The position numbers and the translations under genes were made by a program. Of a stretch of DNA of 64,000 nt, positions 53,949-62,459 are shown piece by piece. Position 1 is the stretch's first letter; each line of letters begins with the position of its first letter. Source of the DNA: Caryophanales bacterium UBA1719 (GTDB taxonomy: Bacteria; Bacillota_I; Bacilli_A; RFN20; CAG-826); NCBI GenBank assembly GCA_002317145.1, contig DCIT01000003.1, positions 21,323-85,322 of the forward strand, given 5' to 3'. Under the pieces are notes generated by a model that saw nothing but the letters and a program-made list of their open reading frames with translations, had not been told where the DNA came from and made no database searches.

Positions 53949-56107
53949 AAAAAGGCCTAATAAATACATCGTTATATTACGCTAGAATAAAAAAAGGCGT
54001 ATCAATAAAAGAAGCTGCAAAAGCTTTAAAGATAACTTCATTAAAGTTGTCTCTTATTGAACACGGTTATTTAAATGTAGGCAAACGTAAATATGATAAT
54101 TTTATTAATTATTATAAGTTACCAGAAAACTTTTTTAAGACGCATAGTACTTATGTTGAGCCTTATGAAAAAGATACAATTAATTTTGAAAAATTAAGAA
54201 ATAAAGCAAGAAAGTTAGAGAAGAAAAAAGTTAGGATTTTTGCATATATTTCGATCTTTACTTCTGCTTGTTGCGTTGCGTTTGGGCTATACGCAAATAA
54301 TAGAAGATTTCTCACTCCGAGAATTGCGTGGACTAAAGATTTTGCTCAATTTACAGATGTAGTAAAAAAGAAAGGAGATAGAGTAGAATCTAAAATTGCT
54401 GGGGATTATATTTATACTTTTTCTTCTCCAGAAGTTATCCCAGCCGAACTTGGAATACACGAAGTTCAAAGTAATGCTGTAACTGTTTATGAAAAAGACA
54501 CTAATAGTGAGAATACCAATATCGACTCTACTATTAGAAGAGTAGAGAGGATAAACGATAAAGACATTAAAACTTTGCAAGAATCAAATTTCTATCTTTT
54601 TGGTTCAAATAAAAAGAAAGTAATTTATTTCTCGTATCGTGATTATGTGAAAGATTTGAAAATACTATCTGCAACAGTAATAGTATCTGGAGAATATCCT
54701 AATTTTGTTTTTAAATTGAGACCTTTTATATGTTATGACAAAGGCGTAATGAGCAAAATTCAAGAAGGAAGTCCTTTATATAATCAAATCGACGATATTT
54801 TGCAAAGCGAAGTAATAAAAGCATATATAAACATTGATAAGTTTTTAATTGTTAATGACTTAGTTTATAGTTCAGCAAGTGATTTATTATCTGATATTCA
54901 AAAAATATCTAGAGATTCGACTTTGTTTGCTAGATTAGGCATTTCATTCATCAGCGTGTTTTCTTTCACTGGTTGTATATTCTTAGTTTTATTATTTTTG
55001 TCTTACTATAGTAAACATCAACTCGCGAGTAAGCCTCCTAAATTAAGCAAAGAAACAAAACAAATTTTAAATTATGAATATTCTACAAATGAGAAATATG
55101 ATGATATTAGATATCCTTCTTTTGTTCCCGAATTTGGCACAAGATCATTAGGACTTATTATCTTGTTTATTTCTTCGTTCGCGTTATTTATTTCTGTTTA
55201 TTTAATCTTCAATGGCAACTTCATAGGATTTGCTGATTTTAAACCGTTTAGAGATATATCTACGAACTTCTTAAGCTCGGCAGTGTTGCTTTTATTCTTT
55301 ATTAAATTAGACGTTTATTCGAGAAAGAACGCGAATCAATTACTGACAAATATTATTACATTATTTGTAGCAGGTTTGGTCTTCTATATAGTCGAAGTGC
55401 TGCTATTTAATGCCATATTAAAAGATGAAAATATTTTCTCAACAATCTTATTGATAATTAAAGATATTATTCCAGGTAACGTTATATGGAACATCATGTT
55501 ATATTCCTTGATATTCTATTTCTTATTTACTACACCAAGAAAGTATTTAAACGATGCTACTAAAGTTATTAAATGGAGATTATGTTCTTTAATTCCTACA
55601 TTCATTTTAATCTTCGCATTATTCTATAAATTCTTCTTCGAACCTAGATTACCTACTAGCGCAATATACGTGAGCTTAATGTTCCATACCTCAGGTATTA
55701 TCACTACTTTATTCGCAATTATTTATTTGTATTCTTTATATTTCTTAAATTTAATTAATAAGTTTAACTATGGCGTTAAAGATGCGGAAGTATTCTCTTA
55801 TTCAAGAAGATATTCTTTATATAAAAACTCAATTGCATGCATCATAATCGCTTTACTATTCTTAATTGATACATTCTTTAGATATAACATTCCTGATAAC
55901 AATTTAAAATTAGGCAAGAACTGGGCGATTATATTATTAATTCCAATCATTATGTTCTATCGTCCACATATCGGTAAACGTAACGCAACATGGGATAACA
56001 TTTATACATTCTTATATGGAACATTCTTCGCAGGTGGATACTTATCAGTAGCTATCTATATCTTATTAAAATTAGATATTGCTGAATTATTATATATTCG
56101 TTTCTAA
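53945..56107 (+). CDS. Membrane protein with N-terminal Xre-type helix-turn-helix
   Basis: The first 55 residues look like a Cro/C1 (Xre) HTH domain, with YYARIKKGVSIKEAAKALKI and LKLSLIEHGYLNVGKRKY. A charged linker, one membrane helix (about 98-115), an external domain (about 116-335), another helix (about 338-360), a cytoplasmic stretch (about 365-400) and finally eight or nine helices up to residue 720 follow. A DNA-binding domain on such a large polytopic protein is unusual. The function is unknown, and the HTH could bind protein instead of DNA. It overlaps degV by 4 bp and ends the metG run. The last helices are rich in Tyr and Phe. Confidence 0.75.
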   Translation: MKKGLINTSLYYARIKKGVSIKEAAKALKITSLKLSLIEHGYLNVGKRKYDNFINYYKLPENFFKTHSTYVEPYEKDTINFEKLRNKARKLEKKKVRIFAYISIFTSACCVAFGLYANNRRFLTPRIAWTKDFAQFTDVVKKKGDRVESKIAGDYIYTFSSPEVIPAELGIHEVQSNAVTVYEKDTNSENTNIDSTIRRVERINDKDIKTLQESNFYLFGSNKKKVIYFSYRDYVKDLKILSATVIVSGEYPNFVFKLRPFICYDKGVMSKIQEGSPLYNQIDDILQSEVIKAYINIDKFLIVNDLVYSSASDLLSDIQKISRDSTLFARLGISFISVFSFTGCIFLVLLFLSYYSKHQLASKPPKLSKETKQILNYEYSTNEKYDDIRYPSFVPEFGTRSLGLIILFISSFALFISVYLIFNGNFIGFADFKPFRDISTNFLSSAVLLLFFIKLDVYSRKNANQLLTNIITLFVAGLVFYIVEVLLFNAILKDENIFSTILLIIKDIIPGNVIWNIMLYSLIFYFLFTTPRKYLNDATKVIKWRLCSLIPTFILIFALFYKFFFEPRLPTSAIYVSLMFHTSGIITTLFAIIYLYSLYFLNLINKFNYGVKDAEVFSYSRRYSLYKNSIACIIIALLFLIDTFFRYNIPDNNLKLGKNWAIILLIPIIMFYRPHIGKRNATWDNIYTFLYGTFFAGGYLSVAIYILLKLDIAELLYIRF

Positions 56108-56124
56108 TAATTATTATTTTTTGA

Positions 56125-56130
56125 TATAAT
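56125..56130 (+). promoter_or_regulatory. -10 element of the dCMP deaminase gene
   Basis: Extended -10 TGA-TATAAT (56122-56130) ends 9 nt before the ATG at 56140, with no ribosome site, so the transcript is probably leaderless or nearly so. Confidence 0.55.
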
Positions 56131-56139
56131 CAAAACGTT

Positions 56140-56625
56140 ATGAAAACTGCAGAAAGAAAAAATATTATAAGTTGGGACGAATACTTCATGGGTATTGCTG
56201 AATTAAGCGCCTTAAGAAGTAAAGATCCTTCTACTCAAGTTGGAGCGTGTATTGTTGATAGCAACAAGAAAGTTGTTTCTATTGGTTATAATGGTATGCC
56301 TCGTCATTGTGATGAACATAAATTAACATGGAATAAAAATGAAGGATTAGATTCTAAATACTTATATGTTTGTCATGCAGAATTTAATGCTATATTAAAT
56401 ACTCGTAATGGAGCATCATTAGAGGGATGTAGCTTATATGTAACATTATTCCCATGCAACGAATGCGCTAAAGCAGTAATTCAAACAGGAATAAAAGAAA
56501 TTGTTTATGCCTGTGATAAATATAAAGATACTACCGGAGTTAAAGCTAGTAAGAAATTACTTACTTTAGCCGGAGTTAAATTACGTAAATACGTTGGAAG
56601 AGATTTAAAGACAATGACTAAATAA
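56140..56625 (+). CDS. dCMP deaminase, ComEB type
   Basis: This is a zinc deaminase of the ComEB/dCMP deaminase family, converting dCMP to dUMP on the way to dTMP. RSKDPSTQVGACIVD precedes the zinc and catalytic motifs VCHAEFNAIL and LFPCNECAKAVIQ. The 161-residue length is normal. It is 32 bp after the HTH-membrane gene but has its own -10. The ecfA1 gene follows after a 70-bp region with RNA-hairpin potential. Confidence 0.93.
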   Translation: MKTAERKNIISWDEYFMGIAELSALRSKDPSTQVGACIVDSNKKVVSIGYNGMPRHCDEHKLTWNKNEGLDSKYLYVCHAEFNAILNTRNGASLEGCSLYVTLFPCNECAKAVIQTGIKEIVYACDKYKDTTGVKASKKLLTLAGVKLRKYVGRDLKTMTK

Positions 56626-56695
56626 GCTAAAAAAAGTTCTCGAAAGAGATACTCATGGAACTTGCTTCTTTGTCCAGTTGAGGAAACGCTAAAGA
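56626..56695 (+). promoter_or_regulatory. Hairpin-rich leader before the ECF operon
   Basis: This 70-base gap is more GC-rich than other spacers. TCTC-GAAA-GAGA (from about 56638) is a 4-bp stem with a GNRA loop. AAGTTC (56634-56639) can pair instead with GAACTT (56658-56663), enclosing it. TTCTTT (56666-56671) can pair with AAAGAA at the ecfA1 start region (56691-56696), sequestering the GAGG ribosome site. This looks like a regulated leader. It matches no riboswitch class I know. Confidence 0.35.
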
Positions 56696-57514
56696 ATGAA
56701 TGAAATAATTAAATTAAAAAACATATCCTATGCCTACTCTAATACAAGAGATGCTTTAACTGACATTAATTTAACTATTAATAAAGGAGAAGACATCTCT
56801 ATTATTGGTCATAATGGTTCAGGCAAATCTACTCTCGCTAAATTAATTGCTGCATTATTAAAACCTAAATCCGGTAATTTATATTTTAATAATGTAGAAA
56901 TTAATAATAAGAACACTAATTTAATAAGAGACAAAGTAGGAATGGTATTCCAAAATCCTGATAATCAATTTATTGGAATTACTGTCGCTGATGATATTGC
57001 TTTTGGATTAGAGAATAGAAGAATCCCACGTGACAAGATGTCTCAAATAATTGAAGAATATTCAAAGAAAACAGGAATATATGAATTATTAAACAAAGAA
57101 CCCGCCACATTATCCGGAGGTCAAAAACAAAGAGTTGCAATTACCGGAATTTTAGCAATGTCGCCTGAAGTAATTATCTTTGATGAAGCTTTAGCAATGC
57201 TTGATCCTCGTGGTAAAAATGAAATATTAAAATTAATAAAAGATATAAAAAAGAATAATTCTGATATAACGATTATTCGTATTACTCACGATTTAGATGA
57301 AGCGTTTTATTCTGATCGAATAATCGTTTTATCAGAAGGAAAAATTGTTAATGATAATACTCCAACGGAAGTATTTAAAGAAGAAGATAAATTAATAAAA
57401 CTAGGATTAGATTTGCCATTTATTGTTAAGTTAAATAAAGAATTACTTAAAGAGGGTTTAATAGATAAAGCTATTTATGACTTTGATTTATTAATTGAAA
57501 AATTATGCAAATAG
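56696..57514 (+). CDS. ecfA1: ECF transporter ATPase EcfA1
   Basis: This is one of two ATPases of the shared energy-coupling module for vitamin and metal uptake. Walker A IGHNGSGKSTLAK, Q-loop VFQNPDNQFIG, signature LSGGQKQRVAI and Walker B VIIFDEALAMLDPRG are present. DEALAMLD matches the EcfA1 form (DEATSMLD in others). It is 272 aa. It overlaps ecfA2 by 10 bp. The weak GAGG ribosome site is about 12 nt from the ATG and lies in the hairpin-rich leader. No S component is in the window. Confidence 0.95.
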   Translation: MNEIIKLKNISYAYSNTRDALTDINLTINKGEDISIIGHNGSGKSTLAKLIAALLKPKSGNLYFNNVEINNKNTNLIRDKVGMVFQNPDNQFIGITVADDIAFGLENRRIPRDKMSQIIEEYSKKTGIYELLNKEPATLSGGQKQRVAITGILAMSPEVIIFDEALAMLDPRGKNEILKLIKDIKKNNSDITIIRITHDLDEAFYSDRIIVLSEGKIVNDNTPTEVFKEEDKLIKLGLDLPFIVKLNKELLKEGLIDKAIYDFDLLIEKLCK

Positions 57515-58347
57515 AATTTAAGAATCTTTATTTTAATTACAACAACAATAGTGAATTTAAAGTCACAGTTTTAAAAAATATTAATTATCTCATTAATAAA
57601 AATAACATAACTGCGATTGTAGGTAAGACTGGATCAGGAAAATCCACTCTTACTGAATTAATTAATTATTTTTTAAAACCAACATCAGGACAAGTTATTA
57701 CTGATGGGTTTATATCGGAAAATTCAACTAAATTAAAGTTTAAGGTTGTTAATAAATTAAGAAAGAAAATTGGATATTTATTTCAATTTTCGGAGAATCA
57801 ATTATTCGAAGATACGGTTATTAAAGATGTTTCGTTTGGAGTAAAAAACTTTTATCCAAAAGATGATGGATATGAACAAAAATCTAAAGAAGCTTTAAGA
57901 CTTGTTGGATTAGATGAATCGTTTGATTCTCGTTCTCCTTTTGATTTATCTGGAGGAGAAAAAAAGAGAGTTGCTATAGCGGGGGTTATTGCTTATAAAC
58001 CTGATTTATTAATATTAGATGAGCCTACTGCAGGATTAGATGCGCAAGGCAAAAAAGAAATAATGGATTTATTTAAAAAGATTCATGAAACAGGAGTGCA
58101 AATAATTCTTATTACGCACGATATGAACGTTGTTTTAGAGTATGCAGATGAAATGATAGTGCTTGATAATGGCAGTATACAAAAATATGGATCACCAAAA
58201 GAAATACTAAAAGAAAACGTTGAAAAGTATAATCTTGAAACACCACATATTTATAAAACTATTAATGCATTAAAAGAAAAAGGAATTGTATTAAATAATG
58301 TTACGGACATTCCTTCTTTAGTCACGGAGTTAAAGAAACATGGATAA
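57505..58347 (+). CDS. ecfA2: ECF transporter ATPase EcfA2
   Basis: The second ATPase of the ECF module has Walker A VGKTGSGKSTLTE, Q-loop FQFSENQLFEDTV, signature LSGGEKKRVAIAGV and Walker B LLILDEPTAGLDAQG. It is 280 aa. It overlaps ecfA1 by 10 bp and ecfT by 8 bp, so the three are made in fixed ratio. A and A2 form the heterodimer on the T subunit. Confidence 0.95.
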   Translation: MQIEFKNLYFNYNNNSEFKVTVLKNINYLINKNNITAIVGKTGSGKSTLTELINYFLKPTSGQVITDGFISENSTKLKFKVVNKLRKKIGYLFQFSENQLFEDTVIKDVSFGVKNFYPKDDGYEQKSKEALRLVGLDESFDSRSPFDLSGGEKKRVAIAGVIAYKPDLLILDEPTAGLDAQGKKEIMDLFKKIHETGVQIILITHDMNVVLEYADEMIVLDNGSIQKYGSPKEILKENVEKYNLETPHIYKTINALKEKGIVLNNVTDIPSLVTELKKHG

Positions 58348-59197
58348 ATATATTTTAGGTAAATATGTTCCTTTAAATACGTTCATTCATCGCTTAGATC
58401 CAAGAATGAAAATCTTATCTATGATTCTTTTAATGGTTGCGATATTTATGCCTTTCCCAAGTTGGACATTTACCTTCGTAATGTCTGGATTTAATGCTCT
58501 AATTATTTTTGTTTTAATGTTAATAAGTAAAGTTAGATTAAGAGATATTATTATTCAGTTAAGAAGCATTTGGTTCTTACTTTTGGTGTTAATGATAATA
58601 AATATTTTCTTACCTCCAAATGGAAGTATTCACATTATTGCGCAATCAGGAAATTTTAAATTATATGCTGAATCTTTCATGCAAACAGGCAAGGTAATGC
58701 TTCGATTAATTGAGATGTTTGGGGTTGCAATGATATTAACTGCAACAACATCTCCACAAGAATTAACTTTTGGATTTGGATGGTTTATTAAACCTCTAAA
58801 GAAAATAAAATTTCCTGTTGAGGAAGTATCGATGACAGTATCAATTGCTTTAAGATTTATACCAACTTTAATTGAAGAGACTAATCGCATTTATAAAGCT
58901 CAATCAAGTAGAGGTGTAGATTTTAAACACGGTAATTTAAAAATGAAATTCAAAGGTTTAATCGCTTTAATTATTCCTTTATTTGTTTCGGCATTTACGA
59001 TGAGTGATGATCTTGCTTTTGCCTTGGAAGCGCGTGGATATAATCCTAAAGCCGAAAGGACTTCTTATCGTGTTTTAAAGTGGTCTACAAAAGATACAAT
59101 TTGGATTATATTGATAACTTTATTTGCGGCAGGAATAATAACTATCTCAGCGATGCATTTAGATTTACTCAGACATTTCTTTCCAAAAATTTGGTAA
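58340..59197 (+). CDS. ecfT: ECF transporter transmembrane protein EcfT
   Basis: EcfT couples ATP hydrolysis to the substrate-binding S component. About five to six helices and two cytoplasmic coupling helices carry the typical short motifs: QSSRGVD (A-R-G type) near residue 190 and FALEARGYNP near 228. It is 285 aa, full length. It completes ecfA1-ecfA2-ecfT. truA follows after a small gene, keeping the ecf-truA order common in Firmicutes. Confidence 0.94.
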   Translation: MDKYILGKYVPLNTFIHRLDPRMKILSMILLMVAIFMPFPSWTFTFVMSGFNALIIFVLMLISKVRLRDIIIQLRSIWFLLLVLMIINIFLPPNGSIHIIAQSGNFKLYAESFMQTGKVMLRLIEMFGVAMILTATTSPQELTFGFGWFIKPLKKIKFPVEEVSMTVSIALRFIPTLIEETNRIYKAQSSRGVDFKHGNLKMKFKGLIALIIPLFVSAFTMSDDLAFALEARGYNPKAERTSYRVLKWSTKDTIWIILITLFAAGIITISAMHLDLLRHFFPKIW

Positions 59198-59201
59198 AAC
59201 T

Positions 59202-59233
59202 TTTCTTTTTATAAAAGAAATATAAGTTATAAT
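59202..59233 (+). promoter_or_regulatory. Promoter with CTTTTTATAAAAG palindrome
   Basis: TTTC-TTTTT-ATAAAA-GAAA (59202-59220), a near-perfect palindrome, is followed by TATAAT at 59228-59233. It is the third example of the element seen before dnaN and gdpP. The transcript would have a leader of about 20-25 nt with GGAG at 59243-59246. Confidence 0.55.
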
Positions 59234-59261
59234 TTTGTTATAGGAGTATAAAAACTTATTT

Positions 59262-59378
59262 ATGGCAAAGAAGAAAGTTGCAAAAAAAGTTGCAGTTAAG
59301 AAAGCTAAGAAACCAGTCGCAAAGAAGAAATGCGGTTGTGGTTGCGGATGCAAGAAAACTGCTAAAAAACGCAAATAA
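59262..59378 (+). CDS. 38-residue lysine-rich peptide with a Cys-Gly run
   Basis: This short gene encodes a very basic peptide: 17 Lys and one Arg in 38 residues. The first 23 residues are VAKK/KKP-type repeats like the tails of histone H1-like proteins. Then comes CGCGCGC (residues 24-30) and a basic KKTAKKRK end. The basic part suggests nucleic-acid binding, and four Cys spaced by Gly suggest a metal site. Both are inference. It has a clear promoter (59202-59233) and a GGAG site 15 nt before the ATG, farther than normal. There is no in-frame homology to its neighbours. It lies between ecfT and truA. Confidence 0.65.
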   Translation: MAKKKVAKKVAVKKAKKPVAKKKCGCGCGCKKTAKKRK

Positions 59379-59397
59379 TTAAATAACAATATTTAGT

Positions 59398-59403
59398 TAT
59401 AAT
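59398..59403 (+). promoter_or_regulatory. -10 element of truA
   Basis: TATAAT ends 23 nt before the truA ATG. No ribosome site is present in the short leader. Confidence 0.4.
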
Positions 59404-59426
59404 CCTATTAATAGACTGTTTTTAGT

Positions 59427-60158
59427 ATGAGATATTTTGGTATCGTTTCTTATTTCGGAATGAACTATGTTGGCTGGCAAGCGCAAGCTAACAAGAAAGG
59501 TGTTGAGGATAAAATTGAAAAGATTTTATCTCATATTTTAAATACAAAAATAAATATAATTGGAAGCGGAAGAACCGACAAAGGTGTTCATGCTTATAAT
59601 CAAACATTTCATTTTGATATCAATAAAGAAATAAAAGATATTGATCATTTAATTTATGCCACAAATAGACTCTTACCTGATGATATCAAAATAAAATCTT
59701 TGAAAAAGGTCGATGATGAATTTCACGCGAGATTCTCAGCGATTAAGAAAGAATACATTTATAAAATATATTTAGGAAAAGATATTCCTTTTAATTATTT
59801 AACATACATGATTGTTCATGTTCCTGTTGATATTAAATTATTAAAAGAAGCATCAAAAGTATTTATTGGGAAACATAATTTCAAGAATCTTACTAGTAAA
59901 GAAATTGATGAGAAAAATTTTGTTAGAGAAATATATTCTATTGATATTAAGAAAGATAAAGATGAAATCACTATTAAATTAATTGGTAATGGATTTATGC
60001 GTTATATGGTTAGATACATTGTAGGTGAAATGTTAGAAGTTGCCACTAAACGTAAAACAATCAAAGATTTAAATAAATTATTCTCTAAAGAAAGATGTAT
60101 TACTAATCACAAAACTCCTGCTGAAGGTTTATATCTTTCTAAAGTATATTATGAATAA
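59427..60158 (+). CDS. truA: tRNA pseudouridine(38-40) synthase
   Basis: TruA makes pseudouridine at positions 38-40 of the tRNA anticodon stem. It starts MRYFGIVSYFGMNYVGWQAQ. The catalytic Asp is in GSGRTDKGVHAYNQ (about residues 47-60). KKEYIYKIYLG and NGFMRYMVRYIVGEML complete the fold. It is 243 aa. It follows the ECF genes as in many Firmicutes, with its own -10 but no Shine-Dalgarno sequence. It overlaps the PHP-family gene by 8 bp. Confidence 0.96.
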   Translation: MRYFGIVSYFGMNYVGWQAQANKKGVEDKIEKILSHILNTKINIIGSGRTDKGVHAYNQTFHFDINKEIKDIDHLIYATNRLLPDDIKIKSLKKVDDEFHARFSAIKKEYIYKIYLGKDIPFNYLTYMIVHVPVDIKLLKEASKVFIGKHNFKNLTSKEIDEKNFVREIYSIDIKKDKDEITIKLIGNGFMRYMVRYIVGEMLEVATKRKTIKDLNKLFSKERCITNHKTPAEGLYLSKVYYE

Positions 60159-60957
60159 AATTACATATTGTTATCACTCTCATACTTATAGATGTGGACA
60201 CGCTTCAGGAGAAGATGAAGAATACATAAAAAGCGCTATTGAAGCGGGTTTTAAAGAATATGGAATCTCTGATCACGTTATTTTACCTAACGTTATTCAT
60301 CACAATATGCGTGGTGAATATTCAATGCTTGATGGATACGTAAAATCATTTAAAACTTTAAAAGAAAAATATAAAGATAAAATAAATATTCATATTGGAT
60401 TTGAGGCTGAATATATGCCTGAATATTTAAATTACTATAAATCTTTATTAGATAATCATATAGTTGAATATTTAATCCTCGGCCAACATTGTTATTACAT
60501 TCCCGGAACCTCTGTTCCTCAATGGTATGTGACTATGGAAAAAGAAAGAGGATTAACTGAATACACTGATTATTTAATTAAAGGAATAGAAAGCGGATTA
60601 TTTACTTATGTCGCTCATCCGGACTTCTTTGCAATCTTTTATCCTGAGTGGGATGATTTAGCAATATCTTGTTCAAAGAAAATCATTAATGCAGCAATTA
60701 AATACAACATTCCTTTAGAAATTAATTTATGTAAAGCACGTGCTAAATATTATGGTTATATCGAAAAAGATTATCCCTCAATATATCCAATTGTTAATTT
60801 CTGGAAACTCGTTGCTAAAACAAATATAAAAGTAGTCATAGGTATAGATTCTCATAATCCAAAACATAATCTATTAGATAATAATCAATTCGTTGATAGT
60901 TTAATAAAAGAGACTGGTTTAAAAATTGATTTTAACTATCGAATCAATAAAAAGTAG
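60151..60957 (+). CDS. PHP-domain phosphatase, histidinol-phosphatase-like
   Basis: This is a PHP-fold metal-dependent phosphoesterase of the HisJ/HisK type. Ligands are visible in YHSHTYRCGHASG at the N-terminus, GISDHVI, IHIGFEAEY, YVAHPDF and VVIGIDSHNPKHNL. It is 268 aa. In species with histidine synthesis the family removes phosphate from histidinol phosphate. No other his gene is in this window, so a different sugar- or amino-alcohol-phosphate substrate is possible. It overlaps truA by 8 bp and seems co-transcribed with it. Confidence 0.85.
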   Translation: MNKITYCYHSHTYRCGHASGEDEEYIKSAIEAGFKEYGISDHVILPNVIHHNMRGEYSMLDGYVKSFKTLKEKYKDKINIHIGFEAEYMPEYLNYYKSLLDNHIVEYLILGQHCYYIPGTSVPQWYVTMEKERGLTEYTDYLIKGIESGLFTYVAHPDFFAIFYPEWDDLAISCSKKIINAAIKYNIPLEINLCKARAKYYGYIEKDYPSIYPIVNFWKLVAKTNIKVVIGIDSHNPKHNLLDNNQFVDSLIKETGLKIDFNYRINKK

Positions 60958-61020
60958 TAATATATTAAGCAGAATATATTTTATTATTATAAAATATTAA
61001 ACGATTAAGGAGTTTTATCT

Positions 61021-61728
61021 ATGGGTAGAGCACATGAAGTTAGAGCTAAATCAATGGCTGCCACTGCAGCAAAAAGAAGCGCATTATTTATGCGTGCTAG
61101 TAAAGAAATTTATATGGCTGCTAAAAGCGGTATTCCTGATCCAAATAGCAATTTAGCATTGAGAAGTGCAATTGAAAAATGGAAAGGACAACAAGTTACT
61201 AAAGACGTTATTGAAAGAGCAATTCAAAAAGCTAAAGGTGGTAGTGGAGAACACTATGAACCTGGTAGATATGAATTCTTTGGTCCAGCCGGAAGTTATA
61301 TTATTGTTGATACATTAACTGATAATGTTAATAGAGCATTAACCGATGTTCGTACTGCTGTTACTAGACATGGTGGACATATGGGTACAGTAAATTATAA
61401 TTTCACAGAACAAGGCATCATTGCATTTAAAGGCAATAACAAAGATGCAGTCGAAGAGGCTTTAATCTTAGGTGATGTCGATTTAAGAGAAATCTCTGAA
61501 GAGAATGGTGTTATCGAAGTTTTAATGGCGCCAACTTCATTATCACAAGCAAAAGAAATACTTAAAGGCATGAATATAACTGAATTAGAAATATGCGAAA
61601 TGCGTTTATTAGCAAACGAAATGATAGATATTGCTGATCCAGAAGAAAAAAGAAAATTCACTGAAATGATGGATGCATTAGATGACGTTACTGATGTTCA
61701 AGCAGTCTATCACAACGTTAATTTATAA
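61021..61728 (+). CDS. yebC: YebC/PmpR (TACO1) family protein
   Basis: YebC-family proteins help ribosomes through difficult sequences (proline stretches) or act as transcription regulators. The opening reads MGRAHEVRAKSMAATAAKRS, where most members have a W-K/HSKWANIKHRK start, so the N-terminus is divergent. The core GGSGEHYEPGRYEFFGPAG, DVRTAVTRHGG and DVTDVQAVYHN is typical. It is 235 aa. AAGGAG precedes the ATG and an AT-rich region holds a possible -10. The lipoprotein gene follows by 8 bp. Confidence 0.94.
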   Translation: MGRAHEVRAKSMAATAAKRSALFMRASKEIYMAAKSGIPDPNSNLALRSAIEKWKGQQVTKDVIERAIQKAKGGSGEHYEPGRYEFFGPAGSYIIVDTLTDNVNRALTDVRTAVTRHGGHMGTVNYNFTEQGIIAFKGNNKDAVEEALILGDVDLREISEENGVIEVLMAPTSLSQAKEILKGMNITELEICEMRLLANEMIDIADPEEKRKFTEMMDALDDVTDVQAVYHNVNL

Positions 61729-61736
61729 AGAAAATA

Positions 61737-62459
61737 ATGTATAAAAATAAATTTATATTAATTAGTTTAGTAAGTAGTTTTTCGCTCTTTAGTTGCGGCG
61801 CAAAAATAAGTGTTTCGACTGAAGATGAAAAGAAAGGGACCGTTTCTTATTTTATTAACGGCAATAAAGTTGCACTACAAGCTACCCCAAAAGATAATTA
61901 TTTATTTACTGGATGGTTCATTAAAAACAATGAAGATAAAGATTATCGTTTTGAAAGAGCATCCAATCCTTATATATATGAAACAAAAATAAATGTTAGT
62001 ATTCAAGGACGATTTGAAGACTATAGTACACAAACATTTTTCTTTAATAAAATAGAAGATAAAGACGCTTATACTATTTCTAATTATTATGGCATTGGCA
62101 CTGAAAATATAATTATTCCAAATACTCATTTTGGCTATCCTGTAACTACAATTCAAGAGAATACTTTCTTAAACAATAAAACTATAAAAAGTGTAGTTAT
62201 ACCACAAAACATTGTTAATATTGAAGATGATGCATTTACAGGATGCACGAATATAAAAAGTTTAAAAATTGATCATATATTGCAAAGTTGTTATAAACCA
62301 TTTGAAAATTGGACTGCAGAACAAACAATTATATTAACTTCTAATTGTGTAAATGAAGAAAGGACACAAACAAAATGGTTGTGGCAATTAGAAAAACAAG
62401 ATGGTTATTATACTTCAACATCCTGCGGTGGTGGCAATCCACATATTATTATTGAATAA
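61737..62459 (+). CDS. Lipoprotein with leucine-rich BspA-like segment
   Basis: A lipoprotein signal peptide ends LFSC (Cys at about residue 20). Residues of about 30-75 contain a GW-type module, ALQATPKDNYLFTGWF, as in InlB B-repeats or Flg_new domains. Residues of about 105-165 contain BspA-like LRR_5 strands, VTTIQENTFLNNKTIKSVVIP and VNIEDDAFTGCTNIKSL. A basic/aromatic tail follows, with WLWQLEKQDGYY. BspA-like proteins are surface-exposed and linked to attachment or host contact, so this is probably a cell-surface protein, but specific binding is unknown. The gene ends 11 bp into convergent birA. Confidence 0.75.
   Translation: MYKNKFILISLVSSFSLFSCGAKISVSTEDEKKGTVSYFINGNKVALQATPKDNYLFTGWFIKNNEDKDYRFERASNPYIYETKINVSIQGRFEDYSTQTFFFNKIEDKDAYTISNYYGIGTENIIIPNTHFGYPVTTIQENTFLNNKTIKSVVIPQNIVNIEDDAFTGCTNIKSLKIDHILQSCYKPFENWTAEQTIILTSNCVNEERTQTKWLWQLEKQDGYYTSTSCGGGNPHIIIE

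Noticed and set aside
60151..60957. Evidence for histidine biosynthesis
   Set aside because: A single PHP phosphatase without any other his gene is not enough; the family has many substrates.
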